Shown: one piece after another, positions 29,619 through 38,057 of the stretch
Layout of the letters: each line of letters begins with the position of its first letter
How positions within the stretch are numbered: position 1 is the first letter of the stretch
Source: Enterococcus raffinosus
Lineage (GTDB): Bacteria > Bacillota > Bacilli > Lactobacillales > Enterococcaceae
DNA: 64,000 nucleotides
Reading direction: 5' to 3'
Assembly: GCF_018917525.1 (NCBI RefSeq)
Contig: NZ_JAHLOS010000009.1
Location: forward strand, 1 to 64,000
Made by a program: the position numbers and the translations under genes
The notes under the pieces: generated by a model
What the model saw: the letters and a program-made list of their open reading frames with translations, nothing else
The model's database searches: none
What the model was told of the DNA's origin: nothing

Positions 29619-30919
29619 AGAATCCACATAAAGCCGATGAAGACAAAAAACAGTCCATACATGATCGGAGAAACTTCTTTTCCACGTTTAGCAGCAATCA
29701 TGGTGATTGGATAGAAAATGAAGCCTAAGGCAATGCCATCAGAAATACTATAGGTTAACGGCATCCCAATCAGAATCAAAAATGAAGGAATCGCGATCTC
29801 TAATTGATCCCATTTAATTTCACGTAATGATTGAGCCATTAAAACACCCACAACGATTAATGCCGGTGCGGTAACTTGTGAGGTCACAACTGACAACAAT
29901 GGTGAGAAAAATAAACCAAAGATAAAGAAAGCACCTGTCGTAATCGCGGTTAATCCAGAACGTCCACCAACCGCAATCCCGGCTGAGGACTCGACATAAG
30001 CCCCTACTGGTGAGGTTCCTAGCAGTGATCCAGCTAGCATTGCTGTAGAATCTGATGCCAGAGCCTTTCCGACGCGCGGCATTTTATTGTCTTTCATAAA
30101 GCCCGCCTGATTGGCTAATCCAACTAAGGTGCCGGCTGTATCAAAGAAGGTTACTAATAAGAAGGTCAATACGACCACCCAAAGCTGAAGCGTGTTGATA
30201 TCTTTTACATGCTTTAAAGCAACTAGGAAGGTCGGCTTCAAACTAGGTGCTGCCGAAATAATCTGTGTTGGTGCTTGAATCAAGCCTGTGACTAAACCTA
30301 ATAATGTTGTTGCCATCATCCCGATAAAGATTCCTCCAGGTACTCGGCGTACCATTAGAATTGCAGTCACGATTAAACCAAAGACCGTTAACCAAGTGGT
30401 GCCAACACTCATTGAGCCTAGTCCAACCAAGGTGGACTTGTTCGCCACGATGATGCCGCCTTCGCTCAACCCTAAAAAGGCGATGAATAAACCAATTCCG
30501 CCAGAAATCGCATATTTCAAATCAGCTGGAATCGCATCAATGATCATTTCCCGTAATTTAAAAATCGTGACCAAAATAAAAATCAATGACGCCACGAAAA
30601 CGCCAGCTAACGCTGTTTCCCAACGAATCCCCATTCCAATGCAGACAGAATAAGCGAAAAAAGCGTTGATCCCTAACGCCGGAGCCGTTGCAATCGGATA
30701 GCGAGCTAGAACCCCCATCAAGATACACCCTAATGCACTAGCTAAGGCTGTGGCGGTAAAGACTGCGCCCTCGTCCATCCCTGATGCACCCAATACGCTT
30801 GGGTTAACAAAGAGAATATATGCCATCGAAATAAAGGTGGTAAAGCCCGCCAAAATTTCTCTTTTGACTGTAGTATTCAATTTTTCAAGTTCAAAATAGG
30901 CATTTATTTTTCCTTTCAT
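29606..30919 (-). CDS. NCS2/AzgA-family purine permease
   Basis: Membrane importer of hypoxanthine, guanine or adenine, driven by protons. About 437 residues, starting MKGKINAYFELEKLNTTVKRE, with the family motifs NPSVLGASGMD and ALGINAFFAYSVC near the N-terminus and DTAGTLVGLANQAG in the middle. I chose the ATG after GGAGGAG; an in-frame upstream extension of 48 codons has no ribosome-binding site and does not fit the family. PurBox-like sites lie upstream. PbuG or PbuO type; substrate not decidable. Confidence 0.9.
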   Translation of the reverse strand: MKGKINAYFELEKLNTTVKREILAGFTTFISMAYILFVNPSVLGASGMDEGAVFTATALASALGCILMGVLARYPIATAPALGINAFFAYSVCIGMGIRWETALAGVFVASLIFILVTIFKLREMIIDAIPADLKYAISGGIGLFIAFLGLSEGGIIVANKSTLVGLGSMSVGTTWLTVFGLIVTAILMVRRVPGGIFIGMMATTLLGLVTGLIQAPTQIISAAPSLKPTFLVALKHVKDINTLQLWVVVLTFLLVTFFDTAGTLVGLANQAGFMKDNKMPRVGKALASDSTAMLAGSLLGTSPVGAYVESSAGIAVGGRSGLTAITTGAFFIFGLFFSPLLSVVTSQVTAPALIVVGVLMAQSLREIKWDQLEIAIPSFLILIGMPLTYSISDGIALGFIFYPITMIAAKRGKEVSPIMYGLFFVFIGFMWILNVK

Positions 30920-30940
30920 GATACTCCTCCTATATTCTAA

Positions 30941-31048
30941 AAATGTTCGTAAAATAATAGCTTGTTTTTCCAAACAACGAGGATAATCATATAATAAAGC
31001 AGATAATAAGTAAACAATAATATATAAATAGATTAAAACACGAACATT
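30941..31048. promoter_or_regulatory. Two PurBox-like sites upstream of the purine permease
   Basis: TTTTACGAACATTT (minus strand, 30941-30954) and AAAACACGAACATT (plus strand, about 31035-31048) both fit the CGAAC core of PurR boxes and are in opposite orientation. The spacing, about 80 bases, is wider than the usual 16-17. No purine riboswitch core is seen. Confidence 0.5.
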
Positions 31049-31187
31049 AATGAAAAAAAACAACGACTTTTATTGAAAACCTTTCCCTTGGCTTAAACAA
31101 ACTATTGGACAAAATTCTCAAACCTCGCTATTTTTGAGAATGTACTGATTTTACTAACTGTCTAACTACGAAAAAAGGAGAATCATC

Positions 31188-32099
31188 TTGAAACAACTAA
31201 CCTTTAAGCAATTTTGGGAGCTGTCGGAAATTTACACTGCTCCATTAAATCTTTTTATTATCTTACTGGGATATGCGATTGCGAAATTTCAGCTTAACAG
31301 CTCACTCAATCCAGAATTTTTTCTATTCGTTTTGATCATCGTGATGTTCCACATTACCGTCAATGTTTTTAATCACTACATGGATTATCGAAATGCTTCT
31401 GATGAAAACTACAAGCAGCACACCAATATTATTGGACGCGATCATTTGGATCTGCGTTTTGTGCGAAATTTTTATCTATTTAATCTGATTATTTCCTTCT
31501 TATTAGGATTAGTATTGGTTTGGCGAACGAACTGGGTGATCGGAATTTTAGGGGTGATTGGTTTCTATATTGGGTTGTTTTATTCCTATGGTCGACGGCC
31601 TTTAAACAGCCTGCCAATCGCTGAGGCATTAACTGGTACGGCAAGCGGCTTCTTTATTACTGTCGTGAGCTATTATTTAGCGGTTTATCAAACGCAGGTC
31701 ATTACGCTTGCGATGATTGGCAAAGTTTTCTTGATCAGTCTGCCGCTGGTATTGATGATGTTCAATAATTTATTGGCCAACAACACGTGTGATTTAGAAG
31801 AAGACATTGAAAATCACCGGAAAACGCTAGTTTATTATTTAGGCAAGCCAGTCGCCGTGAAGCTCCTATTGAATGTCTATGCCTTTAGCTTCATCTGGCT
31901 ATTGGTTTTAGTCGTTGCTGGTTTAGCGCCTTGGACCGTTCTATTTCTTCTCTTCCTTTTTCCTAAGAATTGGCAGAGCTTAAAAAAATACCGCGCACTG
32001 CAAGACAAAAAGACAACTTTTCCAATCGTCTTAAAAGCAATGTCGGCGATTATGGTACTCTATCCCGTTCTTTATTTTATCGGTTCGTTATTTGCGTAA
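31188..32099 (+). CDS. menA: UbiA-family prenyltransferase, MenA-like
   Basis: Membrane enzyme that attaches a polyprenyl chain to 1,4-dihydroxy-2-naphthoate in (demethyl)menaquinone synthesis. 303 residues with eight or nine membrane helices. Asp-rich motifs: NHYMDYRNASD (about residue 63) and NNTCDLEEDIENHRKTL (about residue 204). TTG start with GGAGAA upstream. No other men genes are adjacent. The upstream region has an inverted repeat ATTCTCAAA...TTTTTGAGAAT near 31115-31141. Another UbiA substrate cannot be excluded. Confidence 0.82.
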   Translation: MKQLTFKQFWELSEIYTAPLNLFIILLGYAIAKFQLNSSLNPEFFLFVLIIVMFHITVNVFNHYMDYRNASDENYKQHTNIIGRDHLDLRFVRNFYLFNLIISFLLGLVLVWRTNWVIGILGVIGFYIGLFYSYGRRPLNSLPIAEALTGTASGFFITVVSYYLAVYQTQVITLAMIGKVFLISLPLVLMMFNNLLANNTCDLEEDIENHRKTLVYYLGKPVAVKLLLNVYAFSFIWLLVLVVAGLAPWTVLFLLFLFPKNWQSLKKYRALQDKKTTFPIVLKAMSAIMVLYPVLYFIGSLFA

Positions 32100-32101
32100 T
32101 G

Positions 32102-32146
32102 AAAAGCCTGTTTAACTTCCTTAGTTGGAAATTAAACAGGCTTTCT
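32102..32146. terminator. Bidirectional terminator between menA and the DeoR gene
   Basis: Stem AAAGCCTGTTTAA with TTAAACAGGCTTT, perfect 13 bp, with an inner TTCC/GGAA pairing. Confidence 0.92.
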
Positions 32147-32147
32147 T

Positions 32148-32924
32148 CTATACCATCAATAAATTGATATTTAGCGTATTGATATCGGTTTGCTGGTCAC
32201 TGGTAATCTGCGAGTCTGTTATCAAATAGTCACATTCATCAGGCTTAGCAAACTGCTTAAAGCTGCGTTGATTAATTTTACTAGATTCACAAAGAACAAG
32301 CTTAATCCGTCCAATATTCATCAAGCTTTTTTTCATCTCTGCTGTTTCGTAATTTGGTGTCGAATACCCATAGCTTTTATCAAAGGAGGTCGTTCCTAAG
32401 ATGACCTTATCGACTGAAAAGCCAGCCAAACCAAGTGCCACGGAGCTTCCTGATACGTATGGATAGCCATTTCGGATCGCGCCGCCAATGACCTGCACTT
32501 GGTAATTGGTTTTTTCGCTTAGCAGCAAGCCAATCTCCAAATCATAGGTCAAGATCGTCAAACGCTTCAAGGGACTGTTGATCAATTTTTCAGCAAAAGC
32601 CCTGCAAGAAGTCCCTGTATCAATCGCTAAAATATCATTTTCTTCAATCAGTCGCACCGCTCGTTCGGCGATTCGGTATTTTTCATTGGTGAATTCGCGG
32701 CTTTTGGGAATAATTTCAACACTGCGTTGAAAATCACGCTTGATTACCCCGCCATGTGTTCGCGTCACTAAGCCTTCATTCTCCAGCTCTCGCAAATCGT
32801 TGCGGATCGTTGAACCCGTTACCTTGAATAAATCGGCTAATTCAGCCACCTGCATCCGATTTTTCTCATTCACGATATTTACGATTGATTGTTTTCTTTC
32901 TTCTGCATACAATTGATCGTCCAT
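32148..32924 (-). CDS. DeoR-family transcriptional regulator
   Basis: 258-residue repressor: N-terminal HTH (about 10-60, MQVAELADLFKVTGSTIRNDLRELENEGLV) with the DeoR signature THGGV, and a C-terminal sugar-phosphate sensor (about 75-235) with IDTGTSCRAFA. It lies directly downstream of the five-gene deoC-PTS-dehydrogenase operon in the same direction, so it probably responds to that pathway's phosphorylated sugar. The 71-base gap contains no strong terminator. Confidence 0.88.
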   Translation of the reverse strand: MDDQLYAEERKQSIVNIVNEKNRMQVAELADLFKVTGSTIRNDLRELENEGLVTRTHGGVIKRDFQRSVEIIPKSREFTNEKYRIAERAVRLIEENDILAIDTGTSCRAFAEKLINSPLKRLTILTYDLEIGLLLSEKTNYQVQVIGGAIRNGYPYVSGSSVALGLAGFSVDKVILGTTSFDKSYGYSTPNYETAEMKKSLMNIGRIKLVLCESSKINQRSFKQFAKPDECDYLITDSQITSDQQTDINTLNINLLMV

Positions 32925-32995
32925 TTTTTATCACCTTTTTGTGTTTTGTTTCATTATAAAAGAAACTGAAAATGTAAGCAATCAAACTAAAATGA

Positions 32996-34039
32996 TTAGT
33001 TGAAGACAATCACATTTTTCAAGCCAATTGCATTCTTGGCATTCTCTAACGCTTCATCAAATTGATCGATCGAATAGCGCTTCGTGATCAAGTCCTGCAA
33101 TGGAATCCTACCGCTAGCAACCAATTGTGCCGATGTTCGATACCCCATTAAACTCGCTCGCGTACAACCGAATACACGTAATTGTTTATAATGAAGGATG
33201 TTGGTATTTAAACGCACCTCTTCTTTTTCCTTCGGCAACCCGCCGAAGAAAAGACAACGCCCGTTTATCGCCATATAATTGAAGCTGGCTTCTTGCGCCT
33301 GTGGAGCTGGTGCCGCGATAATACAAAGATCGACACCTTGGTTGTTTGTTTCTGCAAAAATTTTGTCCTGTAACTGATCAGATGTCAATGTAATTAGATC
33401 TGGAATCATCTTTTTCGCATCAGCTAGTCGGGCCTCAGACAAGTCGTTCATCATGACCTTTCCGGCACCACGCGCTCGTGCCAGCATCGCATGCATGATC
33501 CCGATCGGACCTGATCCGATAATCAAGACATTATCTCCTGGCTTGTTTCCAGCAATTTCTTGTCCATTGAAGACACAGCTGAAGGGCTCGATCAAAGCTG
33601 CTTCTTCATAAGACAGTTCATCTGGAATCAGTGAGATATTTCCTTGGCGTACCGCTTTTTCCGGAATGACCAGATATTCAGCAAAGCCGCCGGGTAAATT
33701 AATGCCAAACGCTTCATAGGTCGCACATAAATGCGTATTGCCGCTGACACATTGGTCACAGATACCGCAGCCCATATTTGGTGCGATCGCTACTCGCATA
33801 CCGACTTGATAGAAATCAACTGCCGCTCCTACTTCGACAATATCACCTGAAATCTCATGTCCCAGTGTTAATGGGGTCTCTTCACTTGCAGTCGGGTAGC
33901 CGTTTTTATACATTCGCACGTCCGTCCCACAGATAGACGCGGCTTTGACCTTTATCAAAACTTCTTTTTCCGATATCTCAGGTTTAGGTAACTCATTTAA
34001 TTGAATCTGTTCTTTTCCTAATAATTGGATTGCTTTCAT
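32996..34039 (-). CDS. Zinc-dependent alcohol/polyol dehydrogenase
   Basis: Medium-chain dehydrogenase of 347 residues. Catalytic zinc ligands are Cys in SICGTDVRMYK and GHE in LGHEISGDIVE; the structural zinc site has CGICDQCVSGNTHLC. NAD-binding IIGSGPIGIMHA at about 172. The family includes sorbitol, threonine and other polyol dehydrogenases. It starts immediately after the Gfo/Idh/MocA stop codon, last gene of the deoC-PTS operon. The likely role is oxidation of the phosphorylated or free imported polyol. Confidence 0.9.
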   Translation of the reverse strand: MKAIQLLGKEQIQLNELPKPEISEKEVLIKVKAASICGTDVRMYKNGYPTASEETPLTLGHEISGDIVEVGAAVDFYQVGMRVAIAPNMGCGICDQCVSGNTHLCATYEAFGINLPGGFAEYLVIPEKAVRQGNISLIPDELSYEEAALIEPFSCVFNGQEIAGNKPGDNVLIIGSGPIGIMHAMLARARGAGKVMMNDLSEARLADAKKMIPDLITLTSDQLQDKIFAETNNQGVDLCIIAAPAPQAQEASFNYMAINGRCLFFGGLPKEKEEVRLNTNILHYKQLRVFGCTRASLMGYRTSAQLVASGRIPLQDLITKRYSIDQFDEALENAKNAIGLKNVIVFN

Positions 34040-35062
34040 TTATACTTCCACCTCAACAATTCTATTTTCCAGCAGTGAGGTCAAGCCCGCATTGACTAAG
34101 CGAACCGCCATCAAACCGTCTTTTCCCGTACACTGAGGTTCCGTATCCTTTAAAATACAATCAATGAACGCCTGATCCTCCGCTACGTAAGCTTCTCTAA
34201 ATAAATACATCCAGCTGTGCATCGTTGGTCGGGTCAACTGGTGATCATTCGTTGCCACCACGATGTTGTGCTTTCCTTGATCACCCACTAAAATGCTGCC
34301 TTTAGTGCCAAGAATTTCCGTCCGTGCGTCATAGCCATATTGAACATATTGCGCACCATCGATCAGTCCCAGCTTGCCATCCACAAATTTTAAATTCATG
34401 GCAACCGTATCGTAGTAATCAGGATACTCTGCACGTACTTCCGGTGAACGATAATTCCCGCCATTAGCATAGATACTGCTCACTTCACTGCCGGTTAACC
34501 AGCGCAGGGTATCTAGATCATGGCTGTTGACCTCACCGATTGGACCATTGCTTTTATGAATATCAAACATCCAAGGTTTAGGTTCACTAGGACCGTGGGT
34601 CAATGATTTTACCAAGACAACCTCACCGATCGCACCAGAATCCACGACCTTTTTCGCTTCTTGAAAACTCGCATCAAAGCGGCGCATGAAGCCAACCTGC
34701 AGCTTCACCTGATTTTCTGCTGCCGCCTGGATCATTTCCAGACATTCTGCTTCATCCATTGCTAACGGCTTCTCACAAAAAATATGTTTTCTTGCCGCTG
34801 CTGCTGCTAACGCAATCTCCTTATGATAGACCGTTGGCGTCACGATCACGACGGCGTCAATCTCAGGATTAGCCATTACTTCACGATAATCCTCATAAAT
34901 ATAGGGACAATCTACTTCCTTTTGTGCCGCTGCTAGACTTTCCTTTGACGGATCACATAAAGCAACCAATTTTGCATTTTCGATTCTGCGAGCGAAATTT
35001 TTCCCATGGATCATTCCGGCTCTGCCTGTTCCTATCAAACAAACCTTAATCAATTCTGACAT
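34040..35062 (-). CDS. Gfo/Idh/MocA-family oxidoreductase
   Basis: NAD(P)-dependent sugar oxidoreductase of about 340 residues: Rossmann fold with VCLIGTGRAGMIHG, EKPLAMD (lysine of the family's catalytic motif, about residue 97) and H/D residues in GPIGEVNSHDLDTLRW. It resembles inositol 2-dehydrogenases. I chose MSELIKVC over an ATG three codons earlier, which would lie only two bases from AAGGAG. It is fourth in the operon, eight bases after the PTS gene. Confidence 0.88.
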   Translation of the reverse strand: MSELIKVCLIGTGRAGMIHGKNFARRIENAKLVALCDPSKESLAAAQKEVDCPYIYEDYREVMANPEIDAVVIVTPTVYHKEIALAAAAARKHIFCEKPLAMDEAECLEMIQAAAENQVKLQVGFMRRFDASFQEAKKVVDSGAIGEVVLVKSLTHGPSEPKPWMFDIHKSNGPIGEVNSHDLDTLRWLTGSEVSSIYANGGNYRSPEVRAEYPDYYDTVAMNLKFVDGKLGLIDGAQYVQYGYDARTEILGTKGSILVGDQGKHNIVVATNDHQLTRPTMHSWMYLFREAYVAEDQAFIDCILKDTEPQCTGKDGLMAVRLVNAGLTSLLENRIVEVEV

Positions 35063-35070
35063 GCCAATCA

Positions 35071-36447
35071 TTACTCCTTAGCCGCTTGTTTTTTCTGCGC
35101 CATTACTTTTACTGCTGTAACTAAAAATCCACTGATCGCAGTTCCGATCGCTAGTGCTAAAACGTATAGCAAAACATTCTCGACTGCTCCTGGAATCAAG
35201 AAGACGAAGAAGCCGCCATGAGGAACCGCAATCCCGCAGTTGAAGATCATCGATAAAGCCCCTGTGATTGCTGAGCCGACAGTTACTGAGACTAATACCC
35301 GTATCGGATCAGCCGCCGCAAATGGAATTGCTCCCTCAGAGATAAAGGATAGACCTAAGACCCAAGCAGATTTCCCAGCTTCACGTTCTTCCTTACTATA
35401 TAAACCTTTTCCTAAAATAGTTGATGAAAGAGCCATCGCTAACGGTGGCACCATTCCAGAAATCATGACTGCGGCCATAACTGTACTCGTTTCTCCGACA
35501 GCCAAGTTGGTTAATGAGGCTACTCCGAAGAAATAGGCGGCTTTTCCGATTGGACCGGCCAAATCGATCGCCATCATACCGCCAAGTAGTAATCCCAATA
35601 ACACCGAATTCATTCCTGACAAGCTGTTCAGCCAATTAGTAATTCCTTCATTCAATGCAGTAATTGGAATCCCTACGACAAATTTCATAATAAGTCCAAC
35701 AAATAATACGGAGATCACGGGAAGAATCAGAACCGGTAATAGTCCAGAAAAAGCTGGTGGCAATTTCAACACTTTCTTCAATGTTTGTACTGTATATCCA
35801 GCCAAGAAGCCGCCTAACAATGCCCCTAAAAATCCTGCATTCATGTTCGAAGCGATCATCCCAGCAACCATCCCGGGCACCAATCCTGGTCGATCAGCGA
35901 TAGAAAAGGCTACATAACCACCTAAGATCGGCCACATTAAGCCCATAGCGATCCCGCCCAGTTCGTTGATCGCTGCAGCCAGATCCCCTTTTGCGTTGAT
36001 CCCGCCAAAGGCAAAGGCTAATGCGATACAGATCCCGCCTGCTACAACAAATGGAATCATGTAAGACACACCAGTCATCAAATGGCTATAGATCCCACTT
36101 TTTTCTGCTTTTGCCTCCGTTTTGACCTCGCCAGAAGTAGTATAGATTGCAGCATTCGGAACACGATCGAATAAATCATCCGGATGATCGATCGCTTCTG
36201 TCACATCTACTTCCAACAACCGTTTACCATTAAACCGATCCTTATTCACTGAGGTACTAGCAGCAATAATAACCGCATCTGCGTCAGCGATTTCTTGCTC
36301 AGTCAACACATTCTCCGCGCCAATTGATCCTTGGGTTTCTACTTTGATTTCAATGTTACGTTTCTTCGCTGCGATCTCTAGGCTTTCCGCCGCCATATAA
36401 GTATGTGCGATCCCGGTCGAACACGATGTGATACCAACAATTTTCAT
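35071..36447 (-). CDS. PTS fructose-family EIIBC component
   Basis: Imports and phosphorylates a fructose-like sugar or polyol. About 458 residues: EIIB (about 1-100) with phospho-cysteine in GITSCSTGIAHTYMAAE, and EIIC (about 120-455) with ten or so membrane helices and the ISEGAIPFAAADPIR motif. ATG start after AAGGGTGG; a GTG three codons earlier also exists. The separate EIIA gene is just upstream. Substrate unknown; the operon company suggests a polyol or deoxysugar. Confidence 0.92.
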   Translation of the reverse strand: MKIVGITSCSTGIAHTYMAAESLEIAAKKRNIEIKVETQGSIGAENVLTEQEIADADAVIIAASTSVNKDRFNGKRLLEVDVTEAIDHPDDLFDRVPNAAIYTTSGEVKTEAKAEKSGIYSHLMTGVSYMIPFVVAGGICIALAFAFGGINAKGDLAAAINELGGIAMGLMWPILGGYVAFSIADRPGLVPGMVAGMIASNMNAGFLGALLGGFLAGYTVQTLKKVLKLPPAFSGLLPVLILPVISVLFVGLIMKFVVGIPITALNEGITNWLNSLSGMNSVLLGLLLGGMMAIDLAGPIGKAAYFFGVASLTNLAVGETSTVMAAVMISGMVPPLAMALSSTILGKGLYSKEEREAGKSAWVLGLSFISEGAIPFAAADPIRVLVSVTVGSAITGALSMIFNCGIAVPHGGFFVFLIPGAVENVLLYVLALAIGTAISGFLVTAVKVMAQKKQAAKE

Positions 36448-36462
36448 TTTTTCCACCCTTTC

Positions 36463-36909
36463 CTATTCAAAAATCTGATAAATTTCTTCTACGTTATCAA
36501 CACTCATTAATTTTTGACGGACATCCTCATGCATTAATTTTCGGGAAAGCTTACTAAGAATTCTTAGGTGTTCATCATTCGAGGTCTCTGGTACAGCGAT
36601 CAAGAACATCAAATGAACCGGTTTGCCATCCATTGAATCGTATTGGATACCAGCTTGACTGCGGCCAAATGCCAATGAAGGTTCAGTAACGGCTGAACTC
36701 TTTCCGTGTGGGATAGCGACACCAAAACCGATCCCAGTTGTACTCTCTGCTTCGCGTTTCATGACAGCTTCTAGGTAAACGCTCTCATTTGTAACAACAC
36801 CTTCTGCTACAAAGGTGCCCGCCAGTTCACTGATCGCTGCTTTTTTCTCCGTCGCTGATAAATCAAAATTTATAAAGGCCGTTTTCAACACATCGCGGAT
36901 TTCTGTCAT
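36463..36909 (-). CDS. PTS fructose-family EIIA component
   Basis: 148-residue phosphocarrier with the active histidine in GVAIPHGKS (about residue 68), typical of EIIA type 2. It passes phosphate from HPr to the EIIB domain of the next gene. Ribosome-binding site GGAGTAGAG. It lies four bases after deoC. Confidence 0.93.
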   Translation of the reverse strand: MTEIRDVLKTAFINFDLSATEKKAAISELAGTFVAEGVVTNESVYLEAVMKREAESTTGIGFGVAIPHGKSSAVTEPSLAFGRSQAGIQYDSMDGKPVHLMFLIAVPETSNDEHLRILSKLSRKLMHEDVRQKLMSVDNVEEIYQIFE

Positions 36910-36913
36910 TTCT

Positions 36914-37597
36914 CTACTCCTCTGTTTTTAGATTCTTGTATTCTTCGACAATCTTAATTCCTGAGCTTGTTCCCAAACGTTCTGCACCTGCTTCAACCAT
37001 CTTCAAAGCCGTTTCCAAATCCCGAATGCCGCCAGCTGCTTTCACTTTTACCTCGTCACCAACTACTTTTTTCATTAACGCGACATCTTCTACGGTAGCA
37101 CCGCCTGTACCAAAACCCGTTGATGTTTTAACAAAATCCGGTTTCACTTCCTTAGCAATCTCACAAACTGTTACTTTTTCCGCATCGGTTAAATAGCAAT
37201 TTTCCAAAATAACTTTACTAAGAATGCCACCTTCGCGAGAGGCGTTCACAATTGCTTTCATTTCTTCACGAATGTACTCGTTGTCGCCATCCTTAAGTTT
37301 GCCGATATTGATCACATAATCGATCTCATCCGCCCCATTTTTAATTGCGTCCTGAACCTCAAAAACCTTTGTTTCAATCGTCGTTTGCCCTAATGGAAAG
37401 CCAATCGCCGCTCCTACATGAACCTTGCTATCCTTCAAGAATTCCCGACACATCGCTACTGGGTAAGAGTTAATTGCTACCATCTTGAATCCGTATTCAT
37501 CTGCTTCTTTACAAAGTTGTTGGAACCCCTCCTTGGTTGCATCGGCCTTTAACAATGTGTGATCCACCATATTCGCTAACTTCTCTAACTTGATCAT
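36914..37597 (-). CDS. deoC: Deoxyribose-phosphate aldolase family protein
   Basis: Class I aldolase of 227 residues. Schiff-base lysine in FVKTSTGFG (about residue 153), second lysine in KVKAAGGIRD (about residue 182), and proton-relay aspartate in EIDYVINIG. Canonical substrate is 2-deoxyribose-5-phosphate, giving acetaldehyde and glyceraldehyde 3-phosphate. It heads an operon with a PTS and two dehydrogenases instead of nucleoside genes, so a related deoxysugar phosphate is possible. Ribosome-binding site AAAGGAG. Confidence 0.92.
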   Translation of the reverse strand: MIKLEKLANMVDHTLLKADATKEGFQQLCKEADEYGFKMVAINSYPVAMCREFLKDSKVHVGAAIGFPLGQTTIETKVFEVQDAIKNGADEIDYVINIGKLKDGDNEYIREEMKAIVNASREGGILSKVILENCYLTDAEKVTVCEIAKEVKPDFVKTSTGFGTGGATVEDVALMKKVVGDEVKVKAAGGIRDLETALKMVEAGAERLGTSSGIKIVEEYKNLKTEE

Positions 37598-37630
37598 CTG
37601 TTTGCTCCTTTTTGTTTTTATTTACACCTT

Positions 37631-37659
37631 TATATTATCATTTGTTTTCACTTTGTCAA
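37631..37659 (-). promoter_or_regulatory. Promoter of the deoC-PTS operon
   Basis: TTGACA and TAATAT (16-base spacer) or AATATA (17) on the minus strand, about 35 bases before deoC. Confidence 0.75.
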
Positions 37660-37689
37660 TATATAAAAATAAATAAATTTAGATTTCAA

Positions 37690-37726
37690 CAAAAAAACAC
37701 CAGTTTATCAGTTAAACTGGTGTTTC
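37690..37726. terminator. Terminator of the rhodanese/CoA-disulfide reductase operon
   Basis: Stem AAACACCAGTTTA with TAAACTGGTGTTT; a T-run follows on the minus strand. Confidence 0.9.
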
Positions 37727-37757
37727 TCTTCATTATCATTTTAAAACCAAATGAAAA

Positions 37758-38057
37758 TTACCGTTGCAATTCTCCAGGCCAAGCAGCTGTCCCGCCTAAA
37801 ACATTAATAACCTTATACCCTTGATTACTTAAAAAGCCACAGGCATTATCTGATCGTGCCCCTGATTGGCAAATCAAATAGTACTCGGTTTCCTTATCAA
37901 GTTCACTTGTGCTAGCACCTAAGCTGCTTAATGGAAGATTTTTTGCATGAGGCACATGGCCGGTTTGATATTCATAGGCTTCGCGAACATCAATGATCGG
38001 CAAATTCTTTTCCTCTGACAAACGGTAAAAATCCGCCATTCCAATCGAACTACTCAT
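37758..38057 (-). CDS. Single-domain rhodanese
   Basis: 99-residue sulfurtransferase with active-site loop CQSGARS (cysteine about residue 63) and the DVREAYEYQTGHVPHA motif. It should carry a persulfide. Its start overlaps the end of the CoA-disulfide reductase gene by eight bases, so the two are translationally coupled. Last gene of the sulfur operon. Confidence 0.92.
   Translation of the reverse strand: MSSSIGMADFYRLSEEKNLPIIDVREAYEYQTGHVPHAKNLPLSSLGASTSELDKETEYYLICQSGARSDNACGFLSNQGYKVINVLGGTAAWPGELQR

Noticed and set aside
30920-31100. Purine riboswitch upstream of the permease
   Set aside because: No conserved junction or loop-loop sequence; PurBox-like sites explain control better.
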